From the NCBI RefSeq assembly GCF_042926695.1, contig NZ_CP170642.1:1054001-1118000 (forward strand): a stretch of 64,000 bases of DNA. The letters are read 5' to 3'. This document shows positions 1-9,529 of this stretch, one piece after another. This stretch comes from Lonepinella koalarum. Lineage in GTDB: Bacteria; Pseudomonadota; Gammaproteobacteria; Enterobacterales; Pasteurellaceae. The translations under genes and the position numbers were made by a program. The notes beneath the pieces were generated by a model, which was given only the letters and a program-made list of their open reading frames with translations, did not search any database and was not told the origin of the DNA. Every line of letters begins with the position of its first letter. The stretch's first letter is position 1.

Positions 1-1
1 T

Positions 2-718
2 CCGCAAGGCTTAGATAAGTCCGTGTTGGATTATCAAAATATTTATCCCAATATGTTCAAAATCGGCGATAACCTTGATGTAGAACAAGCAAAATTAGTC
101 AATCCTACCCCATTACAACAATTAGATTACGGCTTTGAATGTTACGCGACACAAGCCTTTAATGCACCTGATGGTCGAGCCTTATGTATCAGTTGGTTAG
201 CCTTGCCAGATATGGAATATCCAACGGATAAATATGATTATCAAGGCTGTCTTTCTTTAGTTAAACAGCTTGCTATTCAGAATGGCAAGTTATATCAATA
301 TCCTGTGGAAGATATTGTTAATTTAAGAACCAGCAAGGAAATTTTTGCAGAACGCCAACACACCAATAATATTTACGAATTAGCACTCAATTTCGCACCA
401 AACATTCGTCACGAAATGGTATTAATGGCGGATAAAAATGGTAACGGATTAACTATTATCGTTGACACCACGAAAGGTGAAATCATTGTAGATCGCTCAA
501 ACTGCGGTGAAAAATTTGCAGAAAAATTTGGTACCGTTCGCTCTTGTCAAATTGAAAAACAAGCCACCACTGCTCGTATTTTTATAGATAGATCGGTGTT
601 TGAAATCTTTATCAATGGCGGTGAAAAGGTCTTTTCTGGACGTGTTTTCCCGAATGCGGAGCAAACTGGGATTGCCATTAAACAAGGCAATCCAACGGGC
701 TATTTCTATCAACTATAA
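2..718 (+). CDS. scrB: Sucrose-6-phosphate hydrolase (GH32), 5'-truncated by window edge
   Basis: Glycoside hydrolase family 32 enzyme that splits sucrose-6-phosphate, made by the sucrose PTS, into glucose-6-phosphate and fructose in the cytoplasm. The reading frame is open from base 2 with no start codon; the GTG at 23 is internal. The first residues, PQGL followed by YQNIYP, match the stretch just after the ECP acid/base motif of the family, so the nucleophile (NDPNG) and ECP regions lie outside the window. The later DYGFECYATQAF and DGRALCISWL correspond to the family's FDFYAPQ and DGRRILIGW block. The C-terminal third is the beta-sandwich domain, ending with VFEIFINGGEKVFSGRVFP. A sucrose PTS transporter and regulator would be expected upstream but cannot be seen. 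Confidence 0.88.
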   Translation, partial: PQGLDKSVLDYQNIYPNMFKIGDNLDVEQAKLVNPTPLQQLDYGFECYATQAFNAPDGRALCISWLALPDMEYPTDKYDYQGCLSLVKQLAIQNGKLYQYPVEDIVNLRTSKEIFAERQHTNNIYELALNFAPNIRHEMVLMADKNGNGLTIIVDTTKGEIIVDRSNCGEKFAEKFGTVRSCQIEKQATTARIFIDRSVFEIFINGGEKVFSGRVFPNAEQTGIAIKQGNPTGYFYQL

Positions 719-732
719 TGTAATCTAAGTAT

Positions 733-755
733 AGGGTGCATTTTACTTGCACCCT
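733..755. terminator. Convergent terminator between scrB and gloB
   Basis: An 8-bp perfect stem (AGGGTGCA with TGCACCCT, 7-base loop) sits in the 47-base gap between the two convergent stop codons. The U-tract is short on either side, so it is probably a weak bidirectional terminator. Confidence 0.6.
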
Positions 756-765
756 TATATCCTGA

Positions 766-1467
766 TTAAAATTTATCTTTATCTTGTCTAAACTTAATAA
801 ATTGTGGTAAATCTTCTGCCTGCAAAAATGGATTAATGTCCTTTTCTAAGGATAAAGTCGTCGGCATACTCGGCAATCCTTGTTTTCTCAAGGATTCAAC
901 CAAAACTTTATGCTTTTGCACCGCACTTTTATCTTCTAATACGGTTTCGGCAAACGCTAAATTCGCTAAGGTATATTCGTGTCCAGCACAAATCAATGTA
1001 TCATCAGGCAAGGCTTTCAAGCGTTGAATAGATTCAAACATCTGCTGATAATCTCCTGTAAACACTCGACCACAACCCGCTGAAAACAAACAATCACCAC
1101 AAAATAAATGACTGTCAACCCAAAAACTCACATGATTTGTCGTATGCCCTCCGGTTGGAATAACTTCAATACGATAATCATTTAATTCAAATTTCCCCCT
1201 ATCCACCACTTGCGTTAAACCCAAATACGCACATTCAGTTGGACCAATAATCGGCACATCAGGAAAATGGTGTTTAAATTCCGCCACACCAGCGACATGG
1301 TCATTATGGTTATGAGTCAACAAAAGTGCGGTAATTTTATAGGGATTTTGTTCAAAAAATGATAAGATAGGCTCAATTTCTGGAATATCGATCACAATTA
1401 TCGATAAATTATCTCGTGAATAAAGCCAAATATAGTTATCATGACGGGCAGGAATTGCTTTTAACAT
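766..1467 (-). CDS. gloB: Hydroxyacylglutathione hydrolase (glyoxalase II)
   Basis: Metallo-beta-lactamase-fold thioesterase that hydrolyses S-lactoylglutathione to lactate and glutathione, the second step of methylglyoxal detoxification. The metal-binding motif THNHNDH gives H52, H54, D56 and H57. Further ligands are seen in TGGHTTNH, FCGDCLF and CAGHEYT, and the C-terminal arm expected of the family is present. The start at 1467 (MLKAIPARHDNYIWL) is chosen over an in-frame codon 45 bases upstream because it has a GAGAGAG ribosome site and matches the family N-terminus. The 233-residue length is usual. It diverges from a methyltransferase gene with only 24 bases between the two starts, so the promoters must overlap. 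Confidence 0.95.
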   Translation of the reverse strand: MLKAIPARHDNYIWLYSRDNLSIIVIDIPEIEPILSFFEQNPYKITALLLTHNHNDHVAGVAEFKHHFPDVPIIGPTECAYLGLTQVVDRGKFELNDYRIEVIPTGGHTTNHVSFWVDSHLFCGDCLFSAGCGRVFTGDYQQMFESIQRLKALPDDTLICAGHEYTLANLAFAETVLEDKSAVQKHKVLVESLRKQGLPSMPTTLSLEKDINPFLQAEDLPQFIKFRQDKDKF

Positions 1468-1491
1468 TGTTTTCTCTCTCTCAGGTTGAAT

Positions 1492-2199
1492 ATGGCACAA
1501 ATACGTTGGCACGCAAAAGCAGCGAAAGCGTTTAAATTACCGTCTAGTTGGCAGCAGTTGCCAAAAGGTGAACAATATTGCGAAACGCTTGGGTCTTATT
1601 TTGCCAAATTTTCGCCGTTAATAACAGGAAAACAATTAGTTCGTCTAGGTGGATTAAGTGCCGAGCTAGAATGTAAAATGTCGCTCCCCTATCATTTTGT
1701 GCTCAGTCCCGAAATAAGTAACCATTTAACCGCACTTTCTAGCCAAAATAGTTATTCTCTAATTCAGGGGGATTTGATTGAATTGCCGTTTGAAAGTCAA
1801 TCCGTAGATGTTTGTATATCCGCCAATACGCTCAATTTTATGCAAGATCCACATCAACTATTACGTGAAATTCAACGAATTTTAACCGATGATGGTTATT
1901 TATTTTTATCGATTTTTAATCCAATCAGTTCATTAATGCTAAAAAGAGAGTTATCCCAATCACAACGCTCAAAGCTACCGTTCCGCCATTTTCTGCCTTG
2001 TCGCATTATTGACTGGTTACATTTGCTCAATTTTGAGATTATTCAACAACAAACTTTAGGTAATCTGTTTGCTATTGTGGCAAAAAAACAAACCTATCCA
2101 TTGAGTTTGCAACCACAAAAACAGCGATTTGAGCCAAGCAAGATCTTTCAGGGCGAGCCTGTTGGGGCGTTTAAGGGAGTGGAAAAACACGAGATATAA
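1492..2199 (+). CDS. Class I SAM-dependent methyltransferase (YafS-like)
   Basis: A 235-residue Methyltransf_11-type protein. The glycine-rich SAM loop around VRLGGLSAELEC is degenerate. The acidic and post-loop segments are clear: GDLIELPFESQSVDVCISANTLNF followed by DPHQLLREIQRILTDDGYL is the typical pattern of this fold. E. coli yafS and its H. influenzae counterpart lie divergently next to gloB in the same way, which supports orthology. The substrate is unknown. Start ATG 1492 is preferred to a TTG two codons upstream. The last 25 residues are basic and proline-rich and may be disordered. Confidence 0.8.
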   Translation: MAQIRWHAKAAKAFKLPSSWQQLPKGEQYCETLGSYFAKFSPLITGKQLVRLGGLSAELECKMSLPYHFVLSPEISNHLTALSSQNSYSLIQGDLIELPFESQSVDVCISANTLNFMQDPHQLLREIQRILTDDGYLFLSIFNPISSLMLKRELSQSQRSKLPFRHFLPCRIIDWLHLLNFEIIQQQTLGNLFAIVAKKQTYPLSLQPQKQRFEPSKIFQGEPVGAFKGVEKHEI

Positions 2200-2219
2200 G
2201 GTGCGAAAGAACGCACCTT
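2198..2219 (+). terminator. Terminator after the methyltransferase gene
   Basis: Perfect 8-bp stem AAGGTGCG/CGCACCTT with a 6-base loop, followed by TTTTAATCTT. It starts on the last bases of the stop codon and lies 7 bases before the convergent antitoxin stop codon, so it may serve both directions. Confidence 0.75.
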
Positions 2220-2225
2220 TTAATC

Positions 2226-2543
2226 TTAAAGACGAGAAATCTGTTCAAAAATAGCAGGTGATTTATCTACCATTTTTAATAATAATATCGCTTGTGGGTT
2301 AGGTTTAGATTTTCCTTGTTCCCAGCCTTGATATGTCCGCACACTGGTACGTAATTTTTTGGCAAAAACCGCTTGAGAGAGATTGAGTTTTTCTCGAATA
2401 GTTTTTACTTCTGTCGCCGAAATATCAACAGGTTTATCATCAGGAAGTTCTAATGTGGTTGTTTTTAGGGTGATTTTGCCTTGTTCATGTAAAATAATTT
2501 GTTCAAGACCTTCTTTTATTTCATTAAAAAGATTACGCTCCAT
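2226..2543 (-). CDS. HTH antitoxin of a RelE-type toxin-antitoxin pair (NadS/HigA-like)
   Basis: A 105-residue Xre/Cro-type DNA-binding protein. The C-terminal half carries the helix-turn-helix: EVKTIREKLNLSQAVFAKKL, then RTSVRTYQGWEQGKSKPNP, then a hydrophobic helix. The N-terminal half (KEGLEQIILHEQGKIT) is the dimer and toxin-binding arm usual for NadS-type antitoxins. It lies two bases after the RelE-like toxin on the same strand, in the toxin-first order of higBA-like loci. It probably neutralises the toxin and represses the operon. A second pair of the same general type lies in the prophage at 40219-40844 but is clearly diverged. Confidence 0.85.
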   Translation of the reverse strand: MERNLFNEIKEGLEQIILHEQGKITLKTTTLELPDDKPVDISATEVKTIREKLNLSQAVFAKKLRTSVRTYQGWEQGKSKPNPQAILLLKMVDKSPAIFEQISRL

Positions 2544-2545
2544 AA

Positions 2546-2881
2546 TTATTCTCCTTGTTTAATGACATCTAATAAATTAGCAAATACTTTTCGTTCTTCA
2601 GTACTCATGTCGTCTTTCGTATTTTTCCCATAAGCCGTAATTAAGTAGAATATTCCCCGAGAAGAACGCCAGTAATAAATCACTCTCGCACCGCCTCTTT
2701 TACCTTTATTTCTTTGCTTATCTGCAATCCGAACTTTTCGCAGTCCTCCAGTATGCTGAATAAGCTCACCTTTTTCAGGATCAGCAAGCAATTCATTTTG
2801 AAACTGTCTAAAATCTTCATCCGTTAAGAACTCATTTCGATAACGTTCAAAATAAGGTAATTCAATAAAAATGGCTTTCAT
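2546..2881 (-). CDS. RelE/HigB-family toxin
   Basis: A 111-residue RelE-superfamily protein, predicted ribosome-dependent mRNA endonuclease. Recognisable features are the GLRKVRIADKQRNKGKRGGARVIYY basic strand pair and the SRGIFYLITAYGK core followed by a C-terminal helix. ATG 2881 follows AAGGAAG at about 8 bases and is preferred to the GTG one codon upstream. It forms a two-gene operon with the downstream antitoxin. RelE toxins use dispersed basic and polar residues rather than a strict triad, so activity cannot be judged from sequence. No mobile-element borders are seen between it and thiI. Confidence 0.85.
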   Translation of the reverse strand: MKAIFIELPYFERYRNEFLTDEDFRQFQNELLADPEKGELIQHTGGLRKVRIADKQRNKGKRGGARVIYYWRSSRGIFYLITAYGKNTKDDMSTEERKVFANLLDVIKQGE

Positions 2882-2952
2882 CACAGCACTTCCTTAATCA
2901 ATTTCACAGAATTAAATCATACTCTTTTTGCGTATAGTTAGCAATAATAAAA

Positions 2953-4401
2953 TCAACGCCCAAACACCAGCACATTGCCAAATCCCTGCTCTTTCAAATA
3001 CAACGCCTGCAATTTGCTCATTACCCCACGTTCGCAATACAGTACATAATTTTTACTTTGGTCAAGATTACCAAATTGCGAACTAAGTTTATAAAATGGC
3101 ATTAATTGTACGGTTTTGCCATCCAATACCAGCGGTTTTTCATCAATTTCTTCTGGGCTACGAATATCTAAAATCACGTCATTTTCGCCTAACACAGAAA
3201 CGGCGTCCACTTGCACCACGTCTTTTTCGGTTTGCTCGGCAATTTGACGAATATCTAAATATTGTGCATTTTGCACCGCACTTTCTAACACGTTAAAATC
3301 AAAATTTTGTTCTTCGGCTTCAATTTTTGCCCGAATCGCTTTTACCGTTGGATTTTTAGAAATTACCCCACAAAATTCAGGCATAGATTTGGCAATATCG
3401 TCCGTGCCGATCTGTTTTGCCATGGCAATAATTTGCTCTTTATCGTGCGTAATCAGTGGACGCAATACCAATGCAGAACTTGCTTCATCAATCAAACGTA
3501 AATTAGTCAGTGTTTGGCTCGACACCTGCCCTAAAGCTTCCCCCGTAACAATCGCTTCAATAGCAAACCGTTCAGCAACTCGGCTGGCGGCTCGCACCAT
3601 CATGCGTTTTAACACCACGCCCATTTGCCCGTTATCCACTTTTTCTAAAATTTCACCCACCACATTTTCAAAATTAATCGCAATAAAACGTACTTTATGG
3701 GAACTGCTATAACGCTGCCAAATATGATACGCCATTTGTTTCACGCCAATTTCGTGTGCTGCTCCTCCAAGATTAAAGAAACAATAATGTACACGGCTAC
3801 CACGACGAATCAGCATATAACTCGACACCCCCGAATCAAAGCCACCCGAAATCAAGGAAAGCACATCTTCTTGCGTGCCTATCGGATAACCACCAATACC
3901 TTCAAAGCGTTGTTTAATAAAGATTAATTTATCATTTTCTACTTCAATGCGTACCGTCACATCAGGATTTTTCAATTTCACTTTGGCGGTTTCAATATGT
4001 TGATTTAACCCACCACCCACATAACGCTCAATTTCTAGCGAACTAAAGGAATGTTGCCCACGGCGTTTGGCTCGCACACAAAAAGTTTTGCCATTTAGGC
4101 TGTCACCCACCTGTGCCAAAGTTTGCTCAAAAATATTGTGCAGATCGGTAAACGGTTTTTCTTCCACTTCTAAAAAATGATGGATCCCCGGAATTCGCCC
4201 TATTAGCTCAATTAACTGCGGTCGATATTCTTCATTTTTTGACCGCACTTCAATAAAATCCCAATGTCGCACCACCGCCAATGTATCATCGTGTTTGCTT
4301 AACACTTGGCGAATATTGCTGGTTAAAATCTTAATAAACCGCTTACGCACGCTGTCGCTTTTAATCATGATTTCAGGGAAAAGTTTGATGATAAATTTCA
4401 T
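2953..4401 (-). CDS. thiI: tRNA 4-thiouridine synthetase / sulfurtransferase
   Basis: ThiI uses ATP and IscS-derived persulfide sulfur to make 4-thiouridine at position 8 of tRNA and to feed thiazole synthesis for thiamine. The 482 residues match the E. coli length. In order it has an N-terminal ferredoxin-like/THUMP region, an adenylating PP-loop (SGGFDS) and a C-terminal rhodanese domain. The rhodanese Cys, in YCERGVMS, falls at residue 456 as in the E. coli enzyme, so this is the long enteric-type form. The start at 4401 (MKFIIKLFPEIMIKS) is chosen over an upstream in-frame codon at 4521. It is a lone gene. Confidence 0.96.
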   Translation of the reverse strand: MKFIIKLFPEIMIKSDSVRKRFIKILTSNIRQVLSKHDDTLAVVRHWDFIEVRSKNEEYRPQLIELIGRIPGIHHFLEVEEKPFTDLHNIFEQTLAQVGDSLNGKTFCVRAKRRGQHSFSSLEIERYVGGGLNQHIETAKVKLKNPDVTVRIEVENDKLIFIKQRFEGIGGYPIGTQEDVLSLISGGFDSGVSSYMLIRRGSRVHYCFFNLGGAAHEIGVKQMAYHIWQRYSSSHKVRFIAINFENVVGEILEKVDNGQMGVVLKRMMVRAASRVAERFAIEAIVTGEALGQVSSQTLTNLRLIDEASSALVLRPLITHDKEQIIAMAKQIGTDDIAKSMPEFCGVISKNPTVKAIRAKIEAEEQNFDFNVLESAVQNAQYLDIRQIAEQTEKDVVQVDAVSVLGENDVILDIRSPEEIDEKPLVLDGKTVQLMPFYKLSSQFGNLDQSKNYVLYCERGVMSKLQALYLKEQGFGNVLVFGR

Positions 4402-4691
4402 TGGATTACTCTGTTTATTGGTTGTTAGGGTAAAAATTGGGGGCATTATAGCACAACATGATGTGAATATTCGGTGAATTATCACAATCCGCAACAGGTT
4501 AGTATATTGCACAAAAAACAATACTGGTATTTATTTTAACCTTTTGAAGTGTAGAAGATAAAACACAATACAAATAATGACGATAATTCGTCAACACGTA
4601 TTAATCTAATAAGCATATTGGTAACATCCTGCGATAATCAAATAAGATTGTTAATAGGATATTTCCCACATATTCCATATCAGAAAATTTC

Positions 4692-4728
4692 AAAAAATAA
4701 CCGCACTTTAATCCAAAAATGCGGTTAT
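4692..4728 (-). terminator. pntAB terminator built from an uptake-signal inverted repeat
   Basis: On the minus strand a 9-bp stem ATAACCGCA/TGCGGTTAT is followed by TTTTTTG. The right arm carries the AAGTGCGGT uptake core and the left arm a partial inverted copy, the common Pasteurellaceae arrangement of uptake sites as terminators. The rest of the 350-base gap between thiI and pntB (4402-4752) holds no other gene or RNA that I can support. Confidence 0.8.
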
Positions 4729-4752
4729 ATTGCCAATATTTTTACAGCAAAA

Positions 4753-6204
4753 TTATAGTGCTTTCAAAATATCTTCCACACGTTCTTTTGCATCACCAAA
4801 CAACATTTGGGTATTTTCTTTGAAGAAGAGTGGATTTTGTACACCTGCGTAACCCACCGCCATAGAGCGTTTGAACACAATCACATTTTGAGCTTTCCAC
4901 ACTTCTAACACTGGCATGCCTGCAATCGGGCTATTTGGATCGTCTAATGCCGCAGGGTTAACTGTATCATTTGCTCCGATCACTAATACCACGTCTGTAT
5001 CTGGGAAATCTTCGTTGATTTCGTCCATTTCCAATACCACGTCATAAGGTACTTTGGCTTCCGCTAATAATACGTTCATGTGACCCGGTAAACGTCCTGC
5101 CACAGGGTGAATACCGAAACGCACGTTAATACCACGTTCACGTAATTTCGCCGTAATATCTGCCACTGGATATTGTGCTTGAGCGACTGCCATGCCATAT
5201 CCTGGGGTGATAATCACAGAACTGGCATTTTTCAATAATTCTGCCACTTCTTCTGCGGTCGTTTCACGATGCTCACCTTGTTCTTCATCAGAACTTGCTA
5301 CTACGTCATTACCAAAACCACCAGCAATAACACTAATAAATGAGCGGTTCATGGCTTTACACATAATGTAAGAAAGGATTGCACCAGACGAACCTACCAA
5401 CGCACCCGTGACGATTAATAAGTCGTTGTTCAACATAAAGCCTGCTGCCGCTGCTGCCCAACCTGAATAAGAGTTCAGCATTGACACCACCACTGGCATA
5501 TCTGCACCACCGATAGATGCCACCAAATGCCAACCGAATGCAAGAGCAATGGCTGTCATCAATAACACAGGGAAGATATTTTCAGGTGAATTTAAGAATG
5601 CCACCATTAATAACGCTGATACCACAAGAGCCGCTAAATTTAATTTATGGCGATGTGGTAACATTAAGGCTTTAGAGTTAATAATACCACGTAATTTACC
5701 AAATGCCACAATAGAACCAGTGAACGTTACCGCACCAATAAAGATACCTAAAAAGACTTCCACATTATGAATATTAGCAAGGACTTCTTGTTCTGCTAAG
5801 AATGTCGCTTTTGCCGTTTCTAAGGCTTCTGGGCTAGTAAACGTCATGCCTTCTGGTGCCACAAATTCTGGTTGAATATGTAAACCAAAACTATTAAAGC
5901 CGACTAAAACCGCCGCTAACCCCACAAAACTATGCAGCATGGCGACTAATTCTGGCATTTCTGTCATTTCTACTTTTAATGCACGATGAATGCCCAGAAT
6001 TGCACCGATAATCATGGCAATAATAATCCAGAATTGACCTTCTGTAGCGGGTCCGAAAATCGTTGCTACTAAAGCAATCGTCATACCAACGATGCCGTAC
6101 CAACACCCTGCTTTTGCTGTTTCATGTTTAGAAAGACCAGCCAAACTCATAATGAAAAGTAATGCCGACACAATATATGCCGCTTGTACTAAACCTAATG
6201 ACAT
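4753..6204 (-). CDS. pntB: NAD(P) transhydrogenase subunit beta
   Basis: Membrane subunit of the proton-translocating transhydrogenase, which couples proton entry to hydride transfer from NADH to NADP+. At 483 residues it is slightly longer than the E. coli subunit. The first 290 residues are a series of membrane helices. The C-terminal domain III binds NADP(H) and shows ITPGYGMAVAQAQYPV and, later, DVVLVIGANDTVNPAA. GGAGTACGACA precedes the ATG. It follows pntA by 11 bases and the two are certainly co-transcribed. Confidence 0.97.
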   Translation of the reverse strand: MSLGLVQAAYIVSALLFIMSLAGLSKHETAKAGCWYGIVGMTIALVATIFGPATEGQFWIIIAMIIGAILGIHRALKVEMTEMPELVAMLHSFVGLAAVLVGFNSFGLHIQPEFVAPEGMTFTSPEALETAKATFLAEQEVLANIHNVEVFLGIFIGAVTFTGSIVAFGKLRGIINSKALMLPHRHKLNLAALVVSALLMVAFLNSPENIFPVLLMTAIALAFGWHLVASIGGADMPVVVSMLNSYSGWAAAAAGFMLNNDLLIVTGALVGSSGAILSYIMCKAMNRSFISVIAGGFGNDVVASSDEEQGEHRETTAEEVAELLKNASSVIITPGYGMAVAQAQYPVADITAKLRERGINVRFGIHPVAGRLPGHMNVLLAEAKVPYDVVLEMDEINEDFPDTDVVLVIGANDTVNPAALDDPNSPIAGMPVLEVWKAQNVIVFKRSMAVGYAGVQNPLFFKENTQMLFGDAKERVEDILKAL

Positions 6205-6215
6205 TGTCGTACTCC

Positions 6216-7745
6216 TTAACCTTTTCTAAACATGGCAAGCATACGTTGGGTGACTTTGAATCCCCCGAAAATATTGATGCTTGCAACCAAAATGGCAATA
6301 AATGCTAATATGCTGACAAAGAAATTCCCTTGTGCAATTTGCAATACTGCCCCGACAATAATAATGCCCGAAATCGCGTTAGTCACCGCCATTAACGGGG
6401 TATGTAATGCGTGACTGACGTTCCAAACTACATAATAACCCACTACACAGGCTAATACGAATACCGTGAAGTGCGATAAGAATGCCGCAGGTGTCACTGA
6501 CGCTAACCATAAAAATAAGCAAACTACCGCAGCTATTACGCCGTATTTAACACGTGGATCCGCTGGTTTCGTTTCTTTTTTCGCAACAGGTGCTGCCGCT
6601 TGTTTTTGCGGTTGAGCAGACACTTGAATTGGTGGTGCTGGCCAAGTAATTTCGCCATCACGAATCACGGTCACACCACGCAATACCACATCTTCAAAAT
6701 TAATATCAATTTGACCATCTTTATTTGGTGCTAATAATTTCAATAAATTAACTAAGTTAGTACCATAAAGTTGAGAGGATTGGGTTGGTAAACGAGCTGG
6801 GAAGTCAGTATAACCAATCACTTTCACTTGATTATCGGTGACAAAAATTTCACCTGCATTGGTATATTCGCAGTTACCACCTGTCGCTGCGGCTAAATCC
6901 ACAATCACCGAACCTGGTTTCATGGAATCCACCATTTCTTTGGTAATCAAACGTGGTGCTGGTTTCCCTGGAATAGCCGCTGTAGTAATAATAATATCGA
7001 CTTCTTTGGCTTGTGCGGCATAAAGTTCCATCGCACGGCGGTTAAATTCTTCTGACATCACTTTCGCATAACCGTCACCAGAACCCCCTTCTTCTTCGAA
7101 ATCAATTTCTAAGAAGTCTGCCCCCATTGATTTAACTTGCTCTTTTACTTCTGGACGACTATCAAAAGCACGTACAATCGCACCAAGACTATTTGCCGCA
7201 CCGATAGCAGCAAGCCCCGCCACACCTGCACCGATAACCAAGACTTTAGCGGGTGGTACTTTACCCGCAGCAGTAATCTGTCCAGTAAAGAAACTACCAA
7301 AAGAATTCGCTGCTTCGATAACCGCACGATAACCAGAAATATTTGCCATAGATGATAACGCATCTAAAGCTTGAGCTCGTGAAATACGTGGTACAGAATC
7401 CATGGCTAATACATTAATTTTCTTTTCAGATAATTTTTGCATTAATTCAGGATTTTGGGCTGGCCAAATAAAGCTTACTAAGGTTGCCCCTTGTTTAATT
7501 AAGGCAATTTCAGCATCAGTCGGAGCATTTACTTTAAAAATTAAATCCGCATTCCAAACGTCTTGAGCAGATCCAACTTTTGCCCCAGCATCTATAAAGG
7601 CTTGATCTTCAAAACTGGCTTTAAAACCTGCATCGTGTTCTACGATCACATCAAAGCCGAGTTTCTGAATTTGCTGAACTGTCTTTGGCGTTGCCGCCAC
7701 ACGACTTTCATTATCAAGCAGTTCTCTAGGTACACCAATCAACAT
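6216..7745 (-). CDS. pntA: NAD(P) transhydrogenase subunit alpha
   Basis: Carries domain I, which binds NAD(H), and the first membrane helices of domain II. At 509 residues it is essentially the E. coli length. The Rossmann motif VLVIGAGVAGLAAIGAA sits near residue 170. The alanine-dehydrogenase-like N-terminus MLIGVPRELLDNESRVA is intact. The charged, proline-rich linker around residue 380 leads to about four membrane helices at the C-terminus. GGAAAC precedes the start. The 220-base region upstream, to the next gene, must hold the operon promoter, but I see no clear regulatory motif. Confidence 0.97.
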   Translation of the reverse strand: MLIGVPRELLDNESRVAATPKTVQQIQKLGFDVIVEHDAGFKASFEDQAFIDAGAKVGSAQDVWNADLIFKVNAPTDAEIALIKQGATLVSFIWPAQNPELMQKLSEKKINVLAMDSVPRISRAQALDALSSMANISGYRAVIEAANSFGSFFTGQITAAGKVPPAKVLVIGAGVAGLAAIGAANSLGAIVRAFDSRPEVKEQVKSMGADFLEIDFEEEGGSGDGYAKVMSEEFNRRAMELYAAQAKEVDIIITTAAIPGKPAPRLITKEMVDSMKPGSVIVDLAAATGGNCEYTNAGEIFVTDNQVKVIGYTDFPARLPTQSSQLYGTNLVNLLKLLAPNKDGQIDINFEDVVLRGVTVIRDGEITWPAPPIQVSAQPQKQAAAPVAKKETKPADPRVKYGVIAAVVCLFLWLASVTPAAFLSHFTVFVLACVVGYYVVWNVSHALHTPLMAVTNAISGIIIVGAVLQIAQGNFFVSILAFIAILVASINIFGGFKVTQRMLAMFRKG

Positions 7746-7965
7746 AATGTTTCCTTCAAATCGGTTGATTACAAATAAAATGGATAATCAAGGACTATCC
7801 AACCCGTCAATATGACAAAAAGTCAAACTATCTTAACTGTACCATTAAATCCAACAAACTAAAAAAGTTTTTTACAAAATCTGCATGGCAAAGTACGAAT
7901 TATTGCAAGATATCTTTATGACCTACTAATATAATATCTCAACTAATATGATGTCTATTATCTAA

Positions 7966-9429
7966 TTACCACCAACCCAATAATTTCATCCAAGCTCCAC
8001 CTAGCCCAAACCAAATAATGAGAGAAAAAATAGACATAATAAAACTCACACTCCACCATTGTCCAGCAGAGTTATAACCTGAACCAAATAATGCGGGTCC
8101 TGGACCACCAGCATATTGAGTAAGGCTCATTGATAAAGTTGATGTATAACCTAGACCAACCGCTGCAAGCATCGGTGGTGTACCTACAGCAATTGCTGCT
8201 GCTAAAAAGGCTAAGTACATTGCTGAAATATGTGCCATGGCAGATGCAAAGAAATAACGTGTATAAAAATAAACCAACACCAAGATTGTAAATGCAACAG
8301 GCCAACTAAAGGAACCTATAGACTCGGAAATATGGGTAGAAATCCACGCAATAGCACCATATTTATTTAATGCTGTAGCCATCATCACCAATACCGAAAA
8401 CCAAAACATGGTATCCCATGCAGTAGTTTCTGAGACAATATTTTTCCATGTCATAATATTAGACAGTAATAAAATAGTTAATCCAATAAACGCTGAGACC
8501 GTCGCAGAAATCCCAAATGCTAAATCCCCGACTGTCCAAAGGAATAATAATAAAATAAAATCAAGTGCTAAAATCCACTCAGCTTTACTCATTTTTCCCA
8601 TGTGTTTAAGTTCTTCTTTCGCCATTTCCGCCATTTTGGGAGTATGTTTTAGCTCAGGGGGATAAATCAAATATAACAAATAAGGTAAAATAAATAAACA
8701 AGCTACTCCAGGAACAATAGCGCCCAAAAACCATGTCATCCAAGAAATTTGAATTCCTTGACTTGCAGCAAGTTCAGCTATTAAAGGATTACCAGCCATA
8801 GCAGTTAAGAACATAGTACAAACGATAGTATCAATTTGTGATACCACTAATGCTAAAAATGCACCCGCACGTTTTGCTGTCGGACCAGGTTTAGAATCAT
8901 AAGCATCCGCAATAGATTGCATAATCGGATACATAATACCGCCCCCACGTGCCGATGCAGATGGAATACCAGGAGCAATAATCAAATCAGCGATAGCAAT
9001 GCCGTAAGCTACTCCCATCATACGATTACCTAATTTTTCTACAAAAAATAAGGCGATCCGTTTTCCCAATCCTGTTTTAATCACTGCACGAGATAAAAAC
9101 ATTGCGATCCCAATCAGCCAAATAGTGCCATTAGCAAATCCAGACAGCATTGCCACATCATCAGCTTTCGCTTTAATTGGTGTCAAACCTGTCAATCCAC
9201 TGATCACTAATGCTACTAAAGTCGCCGCTCCCATTGACATTGCTTTAGCAACAATAGCAACAATAGTGGCTACAAATAATGCCAGCATATTCCATGCCCG
9301 CACACTTAAATCTGCTGGTGTTGGTATGACCCAAATCAACAAGCCCACCAATACTGCTATACCTAATCCCTTAGGATTAAAGCCCATCTTAACCTCTACC
9401 TGAGATTGAGATAACACATTTTCTGACAT
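7966..9429 (-). CDS. DASS/SLC13-family dicarboxylate carrier (CitT/TtdT-like)
   Basis: A 487-residue inner-membrane protein with about 12 hydrophobic segments. It belongs to the divalent anion:Na+ symporter family and most resembles the CitT/TtdT antiporter branch, which swaps di- or tricarboxylates for succinate. The two substrate-site hairpins appear as PGIPSASARGGGIMYPIM and YAGGPGPALFGSGY, in place of the SNT motifs of the Na+-coupled INDY type. The charged loop near residues 265-285 is cytoplasmic. CGGAGTAAAA gives a good ribosome site. No citrate lyase or tartrate genes flank it, so the substrate is open. Confidence 0.85.
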   Translation of the reverse strand: MSENVLSQSQVEVKMGFNPKGLGIAVLVGLLIWVIPTPADLSVRAWNMLALFVATIVAIVAKAMSMGAATLVALVISGLTGLTPIKAKADDVAMLSGFANGTIWLIGIAMFLSRAVIKTGLGKRIALFFVEKLGNRMMGVAYGIAIADLIIAPGIPSASARGGGIMYPIMQSIADAYDSKPGPTAKRAGAFLALVVSQIDTIVCTMFLTAMAGNPLIAELAASQGIQISWMTWFLGAIVPGVACLFILPYLLYLIYPPELKHTPKMAEMAKEELKHMGKMSKAEWILALDFILLLFLWTVGDLAFGISATVSAFIGLTILLLSNIMTWKNIVSETTAWDTMFWFSVLVMMATALNKYGAIAWISTHISESIGSFSWPVAFTILVLVYFYTRYFFASAMAHISAMYLAFLAAAIAVGTPPMLAAVGLGYTSTLSMSLTQYAGGPGPALFGSGYNSAGQWWSVSFIMSIFSLIIWFGLGGAWMKLLGWW

Positions 9430-9529
9430 TTTTACTCCGGAATAATATAATATTAAAAGAAAAGTTCGTTAAAAATATCGTACTTTACTATCTCCAAGAA
9501 TAAAAGCACGGTTATTTTTGTAAAAGCTT

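Noticed and set aside
4697..4728. Candidate small RNA or riboswitch between thiI and pntB
   Set aside because: The hairpin is explained as an uptake-signal terminator for pntAB and no other conserved structure is visible.
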